Below are positions 45,010 through 53,334 of a stretch of 64,000 nucleotides of DNA, one piece after another. The position numbers and the translations under genes were made by a program. Source of the stretch: Paracoccus lutimaris (GTDB taxonomy: Bacteria; Pseudomonadota; Alphaproteobacteria; Rhodobacterales; Rhodobacteraceae). The stretch lies in assembly GCF_003337565.1 (NCBI RefSeq), contig NZ_QPJL01000004.1:151894-215893 (forward strand). The letters are read 5' to 3'. The notes beneath the pieces were generated by a model. The model ran no database searches, had not been told where the DNA came from, and worked only from the letters and a program-made list of their open reading frames with translations. Numbering within the stretch: the first letter of the stretch is position 1; each line of letters starts with the position of its first letter.

Positions 45010-45128
45010 ATAGATGATAATTTTATGTCAATTGATTTTCCACTTACTTCACTCCTGCGCGCGCTACGACGCTCTATGATGGGCAAGAAGAACAGGAAAT
45101 GTTGCGGGGAAATCGTTGCTGCTCTATG

Positions 45129-45143
45129 TTCCACATTATGGAA
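45129..45143. promoter_or_regulatory. Candidate IclR operator B (regulator side)
   Basis: TTCCACATTATGGAA is a palindrome with perfect 5-base arms, similar in form to IclR-family sites. It lies 13 bases before ATG 45156 of the IclR::SMP-30 gene, and its right 12 bases recur inverted at 44998-45009. Its place argues against starts further upstream for that gene. Confidence 0.5.
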
Positions 45144-45155
45144 TGGGTGCCCAAG

Positions 45156-46805
45156 ATGACGCAAAAGCCTGCCACAGACTCCGATGAAGTTCCTGGCACT
45201 CAGGCGCTGATGCGCGGAATCGATGTGTTGATGGCCATCAACATGGCGCCCGAGCCCCCCCGATTCGCCGATATCAAGGCGGCTGTCGGCCTGCCCAATG
45301 GCACCCTGCACCGGCTGCTGGCAGCGCTGATCCGGCGGCAGCTGATCCGCTATGACAGCCACAACAAGCGCTACCTGACGGGATCGCGGGTGTTCGATCT
45401 GGCCCGTCGCACCCTTGACCAGTCGCAGGTGCTGCGCGCCGCGCGGCCCGAACTGGCCCGGCTGGCGCGCCTGCTGGGGCGGCCCGTCTGCCTGTGCCTG
45501 GCCGATGCCGGCGAGATCTTCGTCATCGACTATGAAGACCCCGATGCGACGCAATCGCGCGTGGTCCGCCTGTGGCCGCGGCTGGCGGCGAGTGATTGCG
45601 CCGCGGGACTGGCGATGCTGGCCAACCTGCCCGCCGATCAGCGCCCCGCCCTGCCGACGGGCGGCGCGGATCTGGGCCTGTTTCGCGCCCTCGGCTATGC
45701 CACCCATCTGGCCGCCCGAGGCGGCGCCAGCGCTGCGGCAGCCATTTGCGACGACAAGGGAATACCGCTTGCCGCGATTTCGGTCGCCTTCGACGGGTCC
45801 GCCGCAGCACCCGAAACGCTGCACGAGGCCGGACGCCTTCTCGCCGAGGCCGCGCATCGGGCCGAGGCCAATTTCGGCGTGTCCGTGGCCACACCCGCCA
45901 TCGTGACCGAGGCCCCCGGGCCGGTTCCCGACAGCTTGACCGACCATGCCACCGGACGCGATTTCATGGGAGAGAACCCGGTCTGGAGCGCAAGGGATGG
46001 CCGGCTGTACTGGCTGGATATCCTTGCCCCGGCGCTGCGCAGCCTTGCCCCCCAAAGCGGACACAACACCCACCGGATTCTGCCTCGCGTCATCGGCGGG
46101 CTGGCGCTGGCAATGGATGGGCGCATGATCCATCTGGGTCAGGGCGGCATCTTCACCCATGACCCGGCCAGCGGCAGCCAGAACCTGCTGCTCGACCCCG
46201 AACCAGAGCTTCCCGACAACCGCTTCAACACTGCGGCGGTGGATCCGGGCGGTTGCCTGTGGGCGGGCACCATGTCGCTGCGCAACCGCCCCGGCACCGG
46301 CGCCCTTTACCGCATCACGCCCGAGCTTGGCGTCCGGCGCGTGATCGGCCCGGTCGGGCTACCGAAGAACTGCGCCTTCTCTCCGGATGGGCGGCAGCTC
46401 TACTATACCGACGGCGCGCGCAAGGCGATCCTGAGGCACGATCTTGACATCAAGAGCGGCAGTATCGGCCCCGAACAGATCCTGTTCAGCGCCACATCCG
46501 ACAGCGGGTTGCCAAACGGCATCGCCTGCGACAGCGAGGGGATGATCTGGGTCGCGATGCTGGGCGGATGGTCGGTCTGGCGGCTGGATCCGCAGGGCCG
46601 GGTCGAGCGGCGCGTCGCGCTGCCCGTGCCCATGCCGACCGCCGTCACACTGGGCGGCGCGGATATGCGGCGGCTTTTCATCACCAGCACCTATCTGCGC
46701 CTGCCGCCGGGATATTCCACCATCGCGCCGCGCTCGGGCAATCTGTTCTCGATCCCGGTCGACATTCCCGGCCAGCCGGTGCGGATTTTCGGAGGCAAGG
46801 CATGA
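45156..46805 (+). CDS. IclR-type regulator fused to an SMP-30/gluconolactonase domain
   Basis: This 549-residue two-part protein is unusual. Residues 12-72 form an IclR winged helix (RFADIKAAVGLPNGTLHRLL) and about 85-245 an IclR effector domain (LARLLGRPVCLCLADAGEIF). From about 265 to the end it is an SMP-30 six-bladed propeller with metal-site motifs GENPVW (Glu), PDNRFNTAAVDPGG (Asn), SGLPNGIACD (Asn) and ADMRRLFITS (Asp). It may be a regulator that also hydrolyses, or senses through, a sugar lactone. ATG 45156 is chosen because a palindromic operator sits just upstream; other in-frame ATGs are at 45099, 45126 and 45138. It is divergent from the dehydratase operon and coupled (ATGA) to a second SMP-30 gene. 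Confidence 0.85.
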   Translation: MTQKPATDSDEVPGTQALMRGIDVLMAINMAPEPPRFADIKAAVGLPNGTLHRLLAALIRRQLIRYDSHNKRYLTGSRVFDLARRTLDQSQVLRAARPELARLARLLGRPVCLCLADAGEIFVIDYEDPDATQSRVVRLWPRLAASDCAAGLAMLANLPADQRPALPTGGADLGLFRALGYATHLAARGGASAAAAICDDKGIPLAAISVAFDGSAAAPETLHEAGRLLAEAAHRAEANFGVSVATPAIVTEAPGPVPDSLTDHATGRDFMGENPVWSARDGRLYWLDILAPALRSLAPQSGHNTHRILPRVIGGLALAMDGRMIHLGQGGIFTHDPASGSQNLLLDPEPELPDNRFNTAAVDPGGCLWAGTMSLRNRPGTGALYRITPELGVRRVIGPVGLPKNCAFSPDGRQLYYTDGARKAILRHDLDIKSGSIGPEQILFSATSDSGLPNGIACDSEGMIWVAMLGGWSVWRLDPQGRVERRVALPVPMPTAVTLGGADMRRLFITSTYLRLPPGYSTIAPRSGNLFSIPVDIPGQPVRIFGGKA

Positions 46806-47650
46806 CCGCCTCACTGGCCCGCGGTCCGGCGATCTGCGTTCATGACGCCATGGCGTTGACCGGGGAATCGCCCTGCTGGGACGCCGGACGCGGCATCCTG
46901 TGGTGGATCGACATTCAGGGCCAACGGCTGCTTGCCCACGCGGCTGAAGGCCAGAACCGCGCCATCCCGTTACCGCTGATGCCGGGCTTTGTGGCGCTGC
47001 ATGACAGTGGCGATCTGTGGCTGGGTCTTGAAAATGGCGTCTGGCGCTATGATCCGGAAAGCGGAGACCTGGATTTGCTGGCCAAAACCAATGCCAACCC
47101 CCGCTTGCGCCTGAATGACGGCAAGTTCGACCGGCGGGGCCGGCTGTGGTTCGGCACCATGGACAAGAGCGGTCCGACCGGTGGCCCGGTCGGCGCGCTG
47201 TGGCGGCTCGATCCGAATGGCACGCTCCACAAGATGCGCAAGAATGTCTCGATCCCCAACGCCATCTGCTTCGCGCCGCAAGGCGACCGCATCTATTTCG
47301 CCGATACCGCCCTGGCGCGGATCGAAACCGCGACGCTTGGCTCCGACGGAGCGCCCGGCCCATGGGAGGTGCTTTGCCGCTTCGAGGCGGGCGAACATCC
47401 TGACGGCGCGGTTGCAGACGCGGAAGGCGCCATCTGGGTCGCCGTCGTCGGCGGCAACCGGATCGAGCGCATCCTGCCCGACGGGCACCGCGCAGGCGTC
47501 GTTCCGCTGCCCGTCAGCCGCCCGACGATGCCCTGTTTCGGCGGTGCGGGCGGGAACGTGCTGTTCGTCACCAGCCAGCGCCGCTTTCTGACAGCCGACG
47601 ATTTGCGGGCCCAGCCATGGGCGGGCGCGCTGATCGCGGTGGCAGTATAG
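46802..47650 (+). CDS. SMP-30/gluconolactonase family protein
   Basis: This 282-residue six-bladed beta-propeller lactonase has GESPCWD near residue 21 (metal Glu), LRLNDGKFDRRGRLWFGTMD (Asn and Asp of the typical ND-x-K motif), SIPNAICFAP (Asn) and HPDGAVADAEGAIW. All metal ligands seem present. It would open a sugar lactone to the aldonic acid in the cytosol. The ATG overlaps the stop of the IclR::SMP-30 gene, so the two are made together. It fits between the SDR (lactone-forming) and the dehydratase. Confidence 0.9.
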   Translation: MTASLARGPAICVHDAMALTGESPCWDAGRGILWWIDIQGQRLLAHAAEGQNRAIPLPLMPGFVALHDSGDLWLGLENGVWRYDPESGDLDLLAKTNANPRLRLNDGKFDRRGRLWFGTMDKSGPTGGPVGALWRLDPNGTLHKMRKNVSIPNAICFAPQGDRIYFADTALARIETATLGSDGAPGPWEVLCRFEAGEHPDGAVADAEGAIWVAVVGGNRIERILPDGHRAGVVPLPVSRPTMPCFGGAGGNVLFVTSQRRFLTADDLRAQPWAGALIAVAV

Positions 47651-48033
47651 ACGGCTTCGACATCAGGCCGAGCCTTCAAACGCATGCGCGAGTGATGGTT
47701 GATGCGGGGCTGGGCGCTGGAAGCGGCCAATCTGCCTGAGGCGTCGGCCCTTGGGATGGATCGGGGCGATCCGGCCAGTGTCGGGCACGCCAGCCTGCCG
47801 CCACCGCGCCCTCCGCTGACGCCGGCGCCGGCTCCAGCCATTGACCAGATGTTCGGCCTTGGCCTTGGCCTGTTCCAGCGCCTACTCGGCCTGCGCGCCA
47901 CTGGCCGAACATGCGGCGAGGCAGCTTTTGGAGATCCTGCGGCCTGCGGCCCGTCCTCTTTCCGGTTACCTCTGCCACAAAAACCTGCCACCTTCCGGTT
48001 GTCAGGCATGACAAGGCTGAAACAAGGGGAGCC
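47651..48033. other. Intergenic region, possibly with a decayed reading frame
   Basis: This is a 383-base gap. On the minus strand one frame reads LEQAKAKAEHLVNGW followed by an Arg-rich stretch (about 47700-47885), with a stop codon just before it. It could be the remnant of a gene, but I cannot name a family. Otherwise nothing is seen apart from the ribosome-binding site AAGGGGAG before 48034. Confidence 0.35.
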
Positions 48034-49347
48034 GTGGGGCGCGATCTGGGCATAATCGGACAGCATGTCGGGCTAAGCCTGTCGCTGTTCTGGCGCTATG
48101 GCGCGGTTCTGACCGCGATCTGGGCAGGCGGCGCCTTGCTCGATCAGATCCTGCTGCGGATCGCGGTCGAGATCGGATTTTTCAACCGTCTGTTGGGGCT
48201 GTTCGCGATTGCGCCGGTAATCCTGCTGCAATTGCTGGTCACGGTATCGATGTTCCTGATCTTGCGGAACGGCCTGCCGCGCATGCGGCTCTGGCGCAGG
48301 AGGGCGGCGCAGGTCACCGCCCAAACGCCACAGGATCAACGCGAAGGCGGTATGTTCGCAGTCACCTTGCTGGCGGTTCTGATCCCGTTTTACGGCTATT
48401 ATGCCGGCTGGGGTTTTCTGGGCGATACGCTGCGCAGCTATTCGCAGATTTTCTATGCCGCGCAGATGATGCGGGTGGACTTTACCAGGCCAGAACTGCC
48501 CCCCACCGCGCTGGAGGTCAGTCAGACCGGCTGGGTCATCCTGGGCGTGCTGCTGATCTGGGCCATCCGCCGCTTTGCCAAGACCATGCAGAGCCGCGGC
48601 AAGTCCGGCTTCTGGCCCATGCTGGTCGTGGCCTGCGAGGCGACCTGGGCGCTGCTCGGCCTTTATGTCATCGCAAGCTGGAAGAACGAATTCGCCGGCT
48701 GGCTGGCGACCCTGCCAAGACCCGACGAGTTGCTGGAATGGATCATCCCCGCCGCCCGGGCCGCGATCAGCACGGCCGAGTTGCGCCCGGTCGACTGGGC
48801 GCCGGAATTTCAGCTTTGGCCAATGCTCACATCGCTGTTCTGGTATGCGCTGCTGCCGCTGGTCTGGTTCAATCTGGGCGCCATCGTCTATGGCCATGAC
48901 CTGACGGGCGTGGGCGGGCAGACCCGGCGCGTCGCAGGCCATGCCATCGACCGATGGAAGGCGCTGCCAAAACCGGTCACCGACTTTATCGGGCATTTCT
49001 GGATGGGGGTCGTCAAACGCTGGAATGCGGTGATGAACGGGGTTTTTCTGGCCGCCTCGGCCGGGTTTGCGCTGACGGCTTCGGTTCTGGTGCTGTGGCG
49101 GCTGGTCGACTGGCTGGGCAATTGGGCATGGGCCGGATTGGCGCATCTGATCGGGCCTCAGGACATGCTGAGCTGGCAGGTCCTGTCCGTGCCGCTGAAT
49201 GCGCTGTTCAATGCCCCCGGCGCGCCCGCAGGCGGACTATTGGTCAGCCCGCTGCAGTTCTGCGTCCTCGCCGCCGGGCTGGAACTGGCCCTGCGGGCAG
49301 CCGTCACCCCCGAACCTATTCCGGCGGAGGCCGCAGCACCGGCCTGA
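48034..49347 (+). CDS. Polytopic membrane protein of unknown function
   Basis: This 437-residue protein has about eight hydrophobic helices. The first is near residues 15-40, and the last is at the C-terminus (LLVSPLQFCVLAAGLELALR). A loop rich in Asp/Glu lies between helices 5 and 6. No transporter or enzyme motif is visible. The start is GTG 48034 (after AAGGGGAGCC); the frame is open further upstream but without coding character. It is convergent with three coupled genes for single-helix proteins and overlaps the last of them by 32 bases. The four may form one envelope complex. Confidence 0.7.
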   Translation: MGRDLGIIGQHVGLSLSLFWRYGAVLTAIWAGGALLDQILLRIAVEIGFFNRLLGLFAIAPVILLQLLVTVSMFLILRNGLPRMRLWRRRAAQVTAQTPQDQREGGMFAVTLLAVLIPFYGYYAGWGFLGDTLRSYSQIFYAAQMMRVDFTRPELPPTALEVSQTGWVILGVLLIWAIRRFAKTMQSRGKSGFWPMLVVACEATWALLGLYVIASWKNEFAGWLATLPRPDELLEWIIPAARAAISTAELRPVDWAPEFQLWPMLTSLFWYALLPLVWFNLGAIVYGHDLTGVGGQTRRVAGHAIDRWKALPKPVTDFIGHFWMGVVKRWNAVMNGVFLAASAGFALTASVLVLWRLVDWLGNWAWAGLAHLIGPQDMLSWQVLSVPLNALFNAPGAPAGGLLVSPLQFCVLAAGLELALRAAVTPEPIPAEAAAPA

Positions 49348-49870
49348 TCGGCAAGGACAAGGCATCGGGCCGGGTGGTCATCCCCGATATCCGCAGCCGC
49401 AACTTGCCCAGCACATCGACCGGCACCAGAAATGCCTGCACCGACATCGAGGGGCTGCCATCCTCGGGCGCCAGAATCCGCGATTGATCGCAGCTGTTGT
49501 CGGTATCCCCCTCATCGCCCAACAGATCGATGACCTGCAACCCGACGACATTCATCAGCGGTCTCCAGACGCGGCCCTGATCGTCGGTCAGCCCAAGATC
49601 GCAGGCCAGCCAGTCGCGCATCCTCTGCGCATCGCCCTGCAGGCCCATGCGCAGATACAGCACCGCCCGATCCGGCAGTTCGGGCAACACCATCACCCGC
49701 GCCTGATCGACCGAGACCGTCACGCCGGCCAGTTCGCCGCTTGCTCCCTCGATCCGGGTGACATTCCAGTTCTTGCCGCGACGCAGTTCCAGCAGATCGG
49801 GCCATGCGACCAGAAGGGTGCTCAGCAGCGAAAACACCAGCGCCAAGGCGATCCAGCCAAGCCGTTTCAT
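49316..49870 (-). CDS. Membrane-anchored periplasmic protein of unknown function (cassette protein 3)
   Basis: This 184-residue protein has one N-terminal helix (MKRLGWIALALVFSLLSTLL) and a periplasmic domain of about 150 residues, probably beta-rich. Two Cys (LACDLGL and NSCDQSR) could form a disulfide. The start at 49870 overlaps the stop of the gene before it (ATGA). It ends inside the 3' end of the convergent membrane-protein gene. I recognise no family. Confidence 0.7.
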   Translation of the reverse strand: MKRLGWIALALVFSLLSTLLVAWPDLLELRRGKNWNVTRIEGASGELAGVTVSVDQARVMVLPELPDRAVLYLRMGLQGDAQRMRDWLACDLGLTDDQGRVWRPLMNVVGLQVIDLLGDEGDTDNSCDQSRILAPEDGSPSMSVQAFLVPVDVLGKLRLRISGMTTRPDALSLPIRPVLRPPPE

Positions 49871-50415
49871 CCGTCCAGCTCCAGCATGGGCACATGGATT
49901 GGCGCCGTGACCGGGGCCTCTAGCCGCAAGACCCCGTCCAGTGGCGGATCGGTGCGCTGCGCCAGCAGCAGCGCACCCTGCGGGATTTCGTCGGCGGGCA
50001 GCTCGAAAATGGCAATCGCCCTGCTTTCCAGACCCGGCTGCAGCCACAGATCCTGAACCTGCCGAAAGGCGCCCGAAATGCGGTCCGTGGTGTCATAGCG
50101 CCGCCCGCTGGCGCCGATCCATGTCGCCCGCAGCATGGTCGATTCCGTGGTGCCGAACAGGGTCGCATCGACGATCAGGAAGACGCCCTGCGTCTCGCGC
50201 CGAACCAAGTCCCCATAAAGCGGAAAGGTGATCATATCCGCGCTTCGCCAGCTGTCGATGCGACCGCCGATCAGGCGGGTCTGGCCAGTCTCGCCGGGTG
50301 GAACCCGGGTTTCAAACGGGCGCACGATACTGTTGTAATCAGGATTGGTCAGCATCATTCCGGCCAGCAAAGCGGCACTGACCGCCGCAATCAGGATGGG
50401 CGCCACGCGGATCAT
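49867..50415 (-). CDS. Membrane-anchored periplasmic protein of unknown function (cassette protein 2)
   Basis: This 182-residue protein has one N-terminal helix (APILIAAVSAALLAGMML) and a periplasmic beta-rich domain. RRETQGVFLIVDATLFGTTE and LQPGLESRAIAIFELPADEI resemble the strand pattern of DUF4352-like immunoglobulin folds, but this is a loose likeness. ATG 50415 overlaps the previous stop by four bases. It is the middle gene of the three-gene set. Confidence 0.7.
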   Translation of the reverse strand: MIRVAPILIAAVSAALLAGMMLTNPDYNSIVRPFETRVPPGETGQTRLIGGRIDSWRSADMITFPLYGDLVRRETQGVFLIVDATLFGTTESTMLRATWIGASGRRYDTTDRISGAFRQVQDLWLQPGLESRAIAIFELPADEIPQGALLLAQRTDPPLDGVLRLEAPVTAPIHVPMLELDG

Positions 50416-50972
50416 GGCCGGATCCCGGGGATGGCGGTCAGCCGGGCCGCTGGCGAAAAGCCAAGCCAGCTTGACTGGCCGTAAAGATTGTCCTTCAGCT
50501 TGAAGGCCTGTTTCGCGAAATCGATCTGGACCTGCCCTGCCTGCCAATCAGGCGCGACCTGCCAGATCAGGGCGATGTCTTCGGAAATGCGCGGCTGCAA
50601 TTGCTGCAGGGGCGCATCATCGCGCAAAAGCACGATCTGCGGCGGCTCTTGCGGGGCGCCGTTCAGGATCAGCTGCGGTGGATGCGGCGGGCCGCCGAAT
50701 ATCGCGACCTGCGTCTCTCCGGTCAGGTTCTCGATCGCGGCAGTCAGGACCAATCGGCCATCGCCCGGCTGCCATTCCAGCACCATCGGTGTCAGCGCGG
50801 TCCGCCCCAGATCGACAGCTGTCCCGAAAGCCGCAGCCGGGGCAGTTTCCGGGGATCGCGCCTCTTCGATCTTCCACCACCAACTCAGCAGAACCGCCGC
50901 GGCGATACCTGCGGTCGCCAGCGTGCGCAGCCAGATCCGGCGAAGCAAGGATGGTCTGGTGTCCCGAGTCAT
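50412..50972 (-). CDS. Membrane-anchored periplasmic protein of unknown function (cassette protein 1)
   Basis: This 186-residue protein has one N-terminal helix (TLATAGIAAAVLLSWWW) and a periplasmic beta-rich domain: LVLTAAIENLTGETQVAIFG and ISEDIALIWQVAPDWQAGQV. The overall plan matches cassette protein 2, so the two may be distant paralogues. It is the first gene of the coupled set and is followed without gap by cassette proteins 2 and 3. Confidence 0.7.
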   Translation of the reverse strand: MTRDTRPSLLRRIWLRTLATAGIAAAVLLSWWWKIEEARSPETAPAAAFGTAVDLGRTALTPMVLEWQPGDGRLVLTAAIENLTGETQVAIFGGPPHPPQLILNGAPQEPPQIVLLRDDAPLQQLQPRISEDIALIWQVAPDWQAGQVQIDFAKQAFKLKDNLYGQSSWLGFSPAARLTAIPGIRP

Positions 50973-51118
50973 GCCGGTATCTGAGCGAAACAGGCATATG
51001 GGTGCAAGTCATTGACACGGAGACCCGGTGCCTGCGCTTGATCCGGCGGATCATCGTCAGGCCCGCAGGCTTTGCGTCCCATCTGGACCGCGGCGCCACA
51101 CGGAGCCGCCGCGCGGCG

Positions 51119-52387
51119 TCAGAGCCTGCGCCGCACGGTTTCCGCGCGCCCGGGCAATGTCAGTTGCGCATCGTTGCGCTGCCGCCGGGCCACCAATCTG
51201 CCCTTGGAGATCACCGCCAGACGGTCGGGGCGCAGGCGCAGCGCCTCGGTCGGGTTGCCGGCGTCCAGCACCACAAGACTGGCCCGCGCGCCCACATGCA
51301 GCCCGTAATCGGCCAGTCCCATGATCCGGGCGTTCTGGGTCGTCACCATGTCAAAGCAGCGCGCCATTTCCGCCGGATGGGTCATCTGCGCGACATGCAG
51401 CCCCATGAAGGCCACGTCCAGCATGTCCGCCGTTCCCAGCGAATACCACGGATCCAACACGCAATCCTGCCCCCAGCCGACGGTGATGCCATGGGCTTGC
51501 ATCTCCTTGACCCGGGTCAGGCCCCGACGCTTGGGATAGGTATCATGGCGGCCTTGCAGGGTGATGTTGATCAAGGGGTTCGGGATCGCGGTCATGCCCG
51601 ATTCCGCGATCAAGGGCAGAAGTTTCGAGACATAGTAATTGTCCATCGAATGCATCGACGTCAGGTGACTTCCGGCCGCCCGGCCGCCGAGGCCGTGCCG
51701 GGTCACCTCGCGCGCCATGGTCTCGACATGGCGCGACATGGGGTCGTCGGTCTCGTCGCAATGGACGTCCCACATCAAGCCGCGCTCGGCCGCGATGCGG
51801 GCAAGGTCGCGCAGGCTGTCGGCGCCCTCCTCCATCGTGCGTTCGAAATGCGGGATGCCGCCGACCACATCGACACCCATGTCCAGCGCGCGGATGACAT
51901 TCTGACGCCCGGTCGCCGCGCGATAAAGCCCGTCCTGCGGAAAGGCCACCAGTTGCAGGTCAAGGTAAGGGGCGACGCGGGACTTGACCTCGAGCATGGC
52001 CTCGACCCCGCGCAGATGGTCAGGCGTGGTGTCGACATGGCTGCGGATCGCCAGAAGGCCCATCGAGACGGCCCAGTCACAATAGCGGACGGCGCGGTCG
52101 ACCATCTCGTCAACCGTCGCCGTGTCGCGCAATTCGCCCCAGAGGCTGATCCCTTCCAGAAGCGTCCCCGAGGCATTGACCCGTGGCAAACCATAGGAGA
52201 GCGTCGCGTCCATGTGAAAATGCGGATCGCAAAAGTGTGGCGAGACCAGATCGCCGGTGGCATCGACGACCAGCCCGGCCTCGGCACCCTGAAGCCGGCC
52301 CATGGCCGCGATCCGGTCGCCGGTGATGCCGATATCGGCGGTCGTGCCATCGGGCAGCGTGCCGCCCCTGACCAGAATGTCGAACAT
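51119..52387 (-). CDS. CodA-like amidohydrolase (cytosine deaminase family)
   Basis: This 422-residue metal-dependent hydrolase keeps the E. coli CodA active site: His56 and His58 (DPHFHMD), Gln151 (FPQDG), His209 and Glu212 (HCDETDD), His241 and Asp308 (GQDCVLDPWYSLGT). It would deaminate a pyrimidine or related heterocycle such as cytosine, isoguanine or creatinine. It is the last gene of a BMP-family importer operon and touches the permease stop, so it probably acts on the imported base. The exact substrate is not readable. Confidence 0.85.
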   Translation of the reverse strand: MFDILVRGGTLPDGTTADIGITGDRIAAMGRLQGAEAGLVVDATGDLVSPHFCDPHFHMDATLSYGLPRVNASGTLLEGISLWGELRDTATVDEMVDRAVRYCDWAVSMGLLAIRSHVDTTPDHLRGVEAMLEVKSRVAPYLDLQLVAFPQDGLYRAATGRQNVIRALDMGVDVVGGIPHFERTMEEGADSLRDLARIAAERGLMWDVHCDETDDPMSRHVETMAREVTRHGLGGRAAGSHLTSMHSMDNYYVSKLLPLIAESGMTAIPNPLINITLQGRHDTYPKRRGLTRVKEMQAHGITVGWGQDCVLDPWYSLGTADMLDVAFMGLHVAQMTHPAEMARCFDMVTTQNARIMGLADYGLHVGARASLVVLDAGNPTEALRLRPDRLAVISKGRLVARRQRNDAQLTLPGRAETVRRRL

Positions 52388-53334
52388 CAGCGTTCCCCCT
52401 TGTTATAGGGCACCATCAGGGCCTGCGGCACCTCGGCCCGGCGCGACATCAAGACCAGCGCGACGATCGACAGGATATAGGGCATGGCCAGGAACAGCTG
52501 ATAGGGCAGGACCGCGCCGATGGGCGTCTGTTGCAGGCGCACCTGAAGCGCGTCGAAGGCCGCGAACAGGATCGCGCCCATCACCGCCTTGCCCGGCCGC
52601 CAGGCGCCGAACACCACCAGCGCGATGCAGATCCAGCCGCGCCCGTTGACCATGTCAAAGAAGAACGAGGAAAAGGCCGACAGCGTCAGGAACGCCCCGC
52701 CAACCGCCATCAGCCCCGACCCCACGATCACCGCACCCATGCGCAGCCCCGTCACCGACAGGCCCTGCGCCGCCACTGCCGAGGGGTTTTCTCCCGCCGC
52801 GCGCAGCGCCAGACCCAGGGGCGTGCGGTACAGCACCAGCGCCACCAGGAACGCGGTCAGGAAGGCCGCATAGGTCAGCGCGGTCTGGGAAAACACCGCC
52901 TCGCCCAGAAAGGGAATGTCCGAAAGGACCGGCAGCTCCCAGGGCTGGAAGGGCTCGATCCGCGGCGGGCTGGTCACTTGCGGCAGGGCCAGCCGATAGG
53001 TGAAGGCCGCAACCGCCGTGGCCAGAAGCGTGATCCCCAGCCCGACCACATGCTGGGACAGGCCAAAGGGCACGGTCAGAGCCGAATGCAGCGCCCCGAA
53101 CACCATGCCCGAGGCAAAGGCCACCGCCACCCCCAGCCACAAAGGCAGGCCCAGATAGACGGCGAACCAGCCGGCAAAGGCACCCATGACCATGATGCCC
53201 TCGATCCCGAGGTTCAGCACACCGGCGCGCTCGCAGATTAGCTCGCCCATGGTGGCGAAGATCAGCGGCGAGGCGATGCGGATCGCGGCGGCCCAGAAGC
53301 TGGCCGAAATCAGGATGTCCCAGAACGCCATCAT
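52387..53334 (-). CDS. Nucleoside-type ABC transporter permease 2
   Basis: This 315-residue inner-membrane permease of the BPD_transp_2 class (NupC/YufQ-like) has MGELICERAGVLNLGIEGIM near residue 28, the usual mark of this branch, and a later RAAGENPSAVAAQGLSVTG. About eight to ten helices. It starts with two ATGs (53334 and 53331); the first overlaps the stop of permease 1. It works with permease 1, the duplicated ATPase and the BMP binding protein. Confidence 0.9.
   Translation of the reverse strand: MMAFWDILISASFWAAAIRIASPLIFATMGELICERAGVLNLGIEGIMVMGAFAGWFAVYLGLPLWLGVAVAFASGMVFGALHSALTVPFGLSQHVVGLGITLLATAVAAFTYRLALPQVTSPPRIEPFQPWELPVLSDIPFLGEAVFSQTALTYAAFLTAFLVALVLYRTPLGLALRAAGENPSAVAAQGLSVTGLRMGAVIVGSGLMAVGGAFLTLSAFSSFFFDMVNGRGWICIALVVFGAWRPGKAVMGAILFAAFDALQVRLQQTPIGAVLPYQLFLAMPYILSIVALVLMSRRAEVPQALMVPYNKGER

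Noticed and set aside
44979..46160. Upstream extension of the dehydratase frame across the divergent promoter
   Set aside because: It runs antisense through the IclR fusion gene and both candidate operators; the enolase fold starts at 44978.
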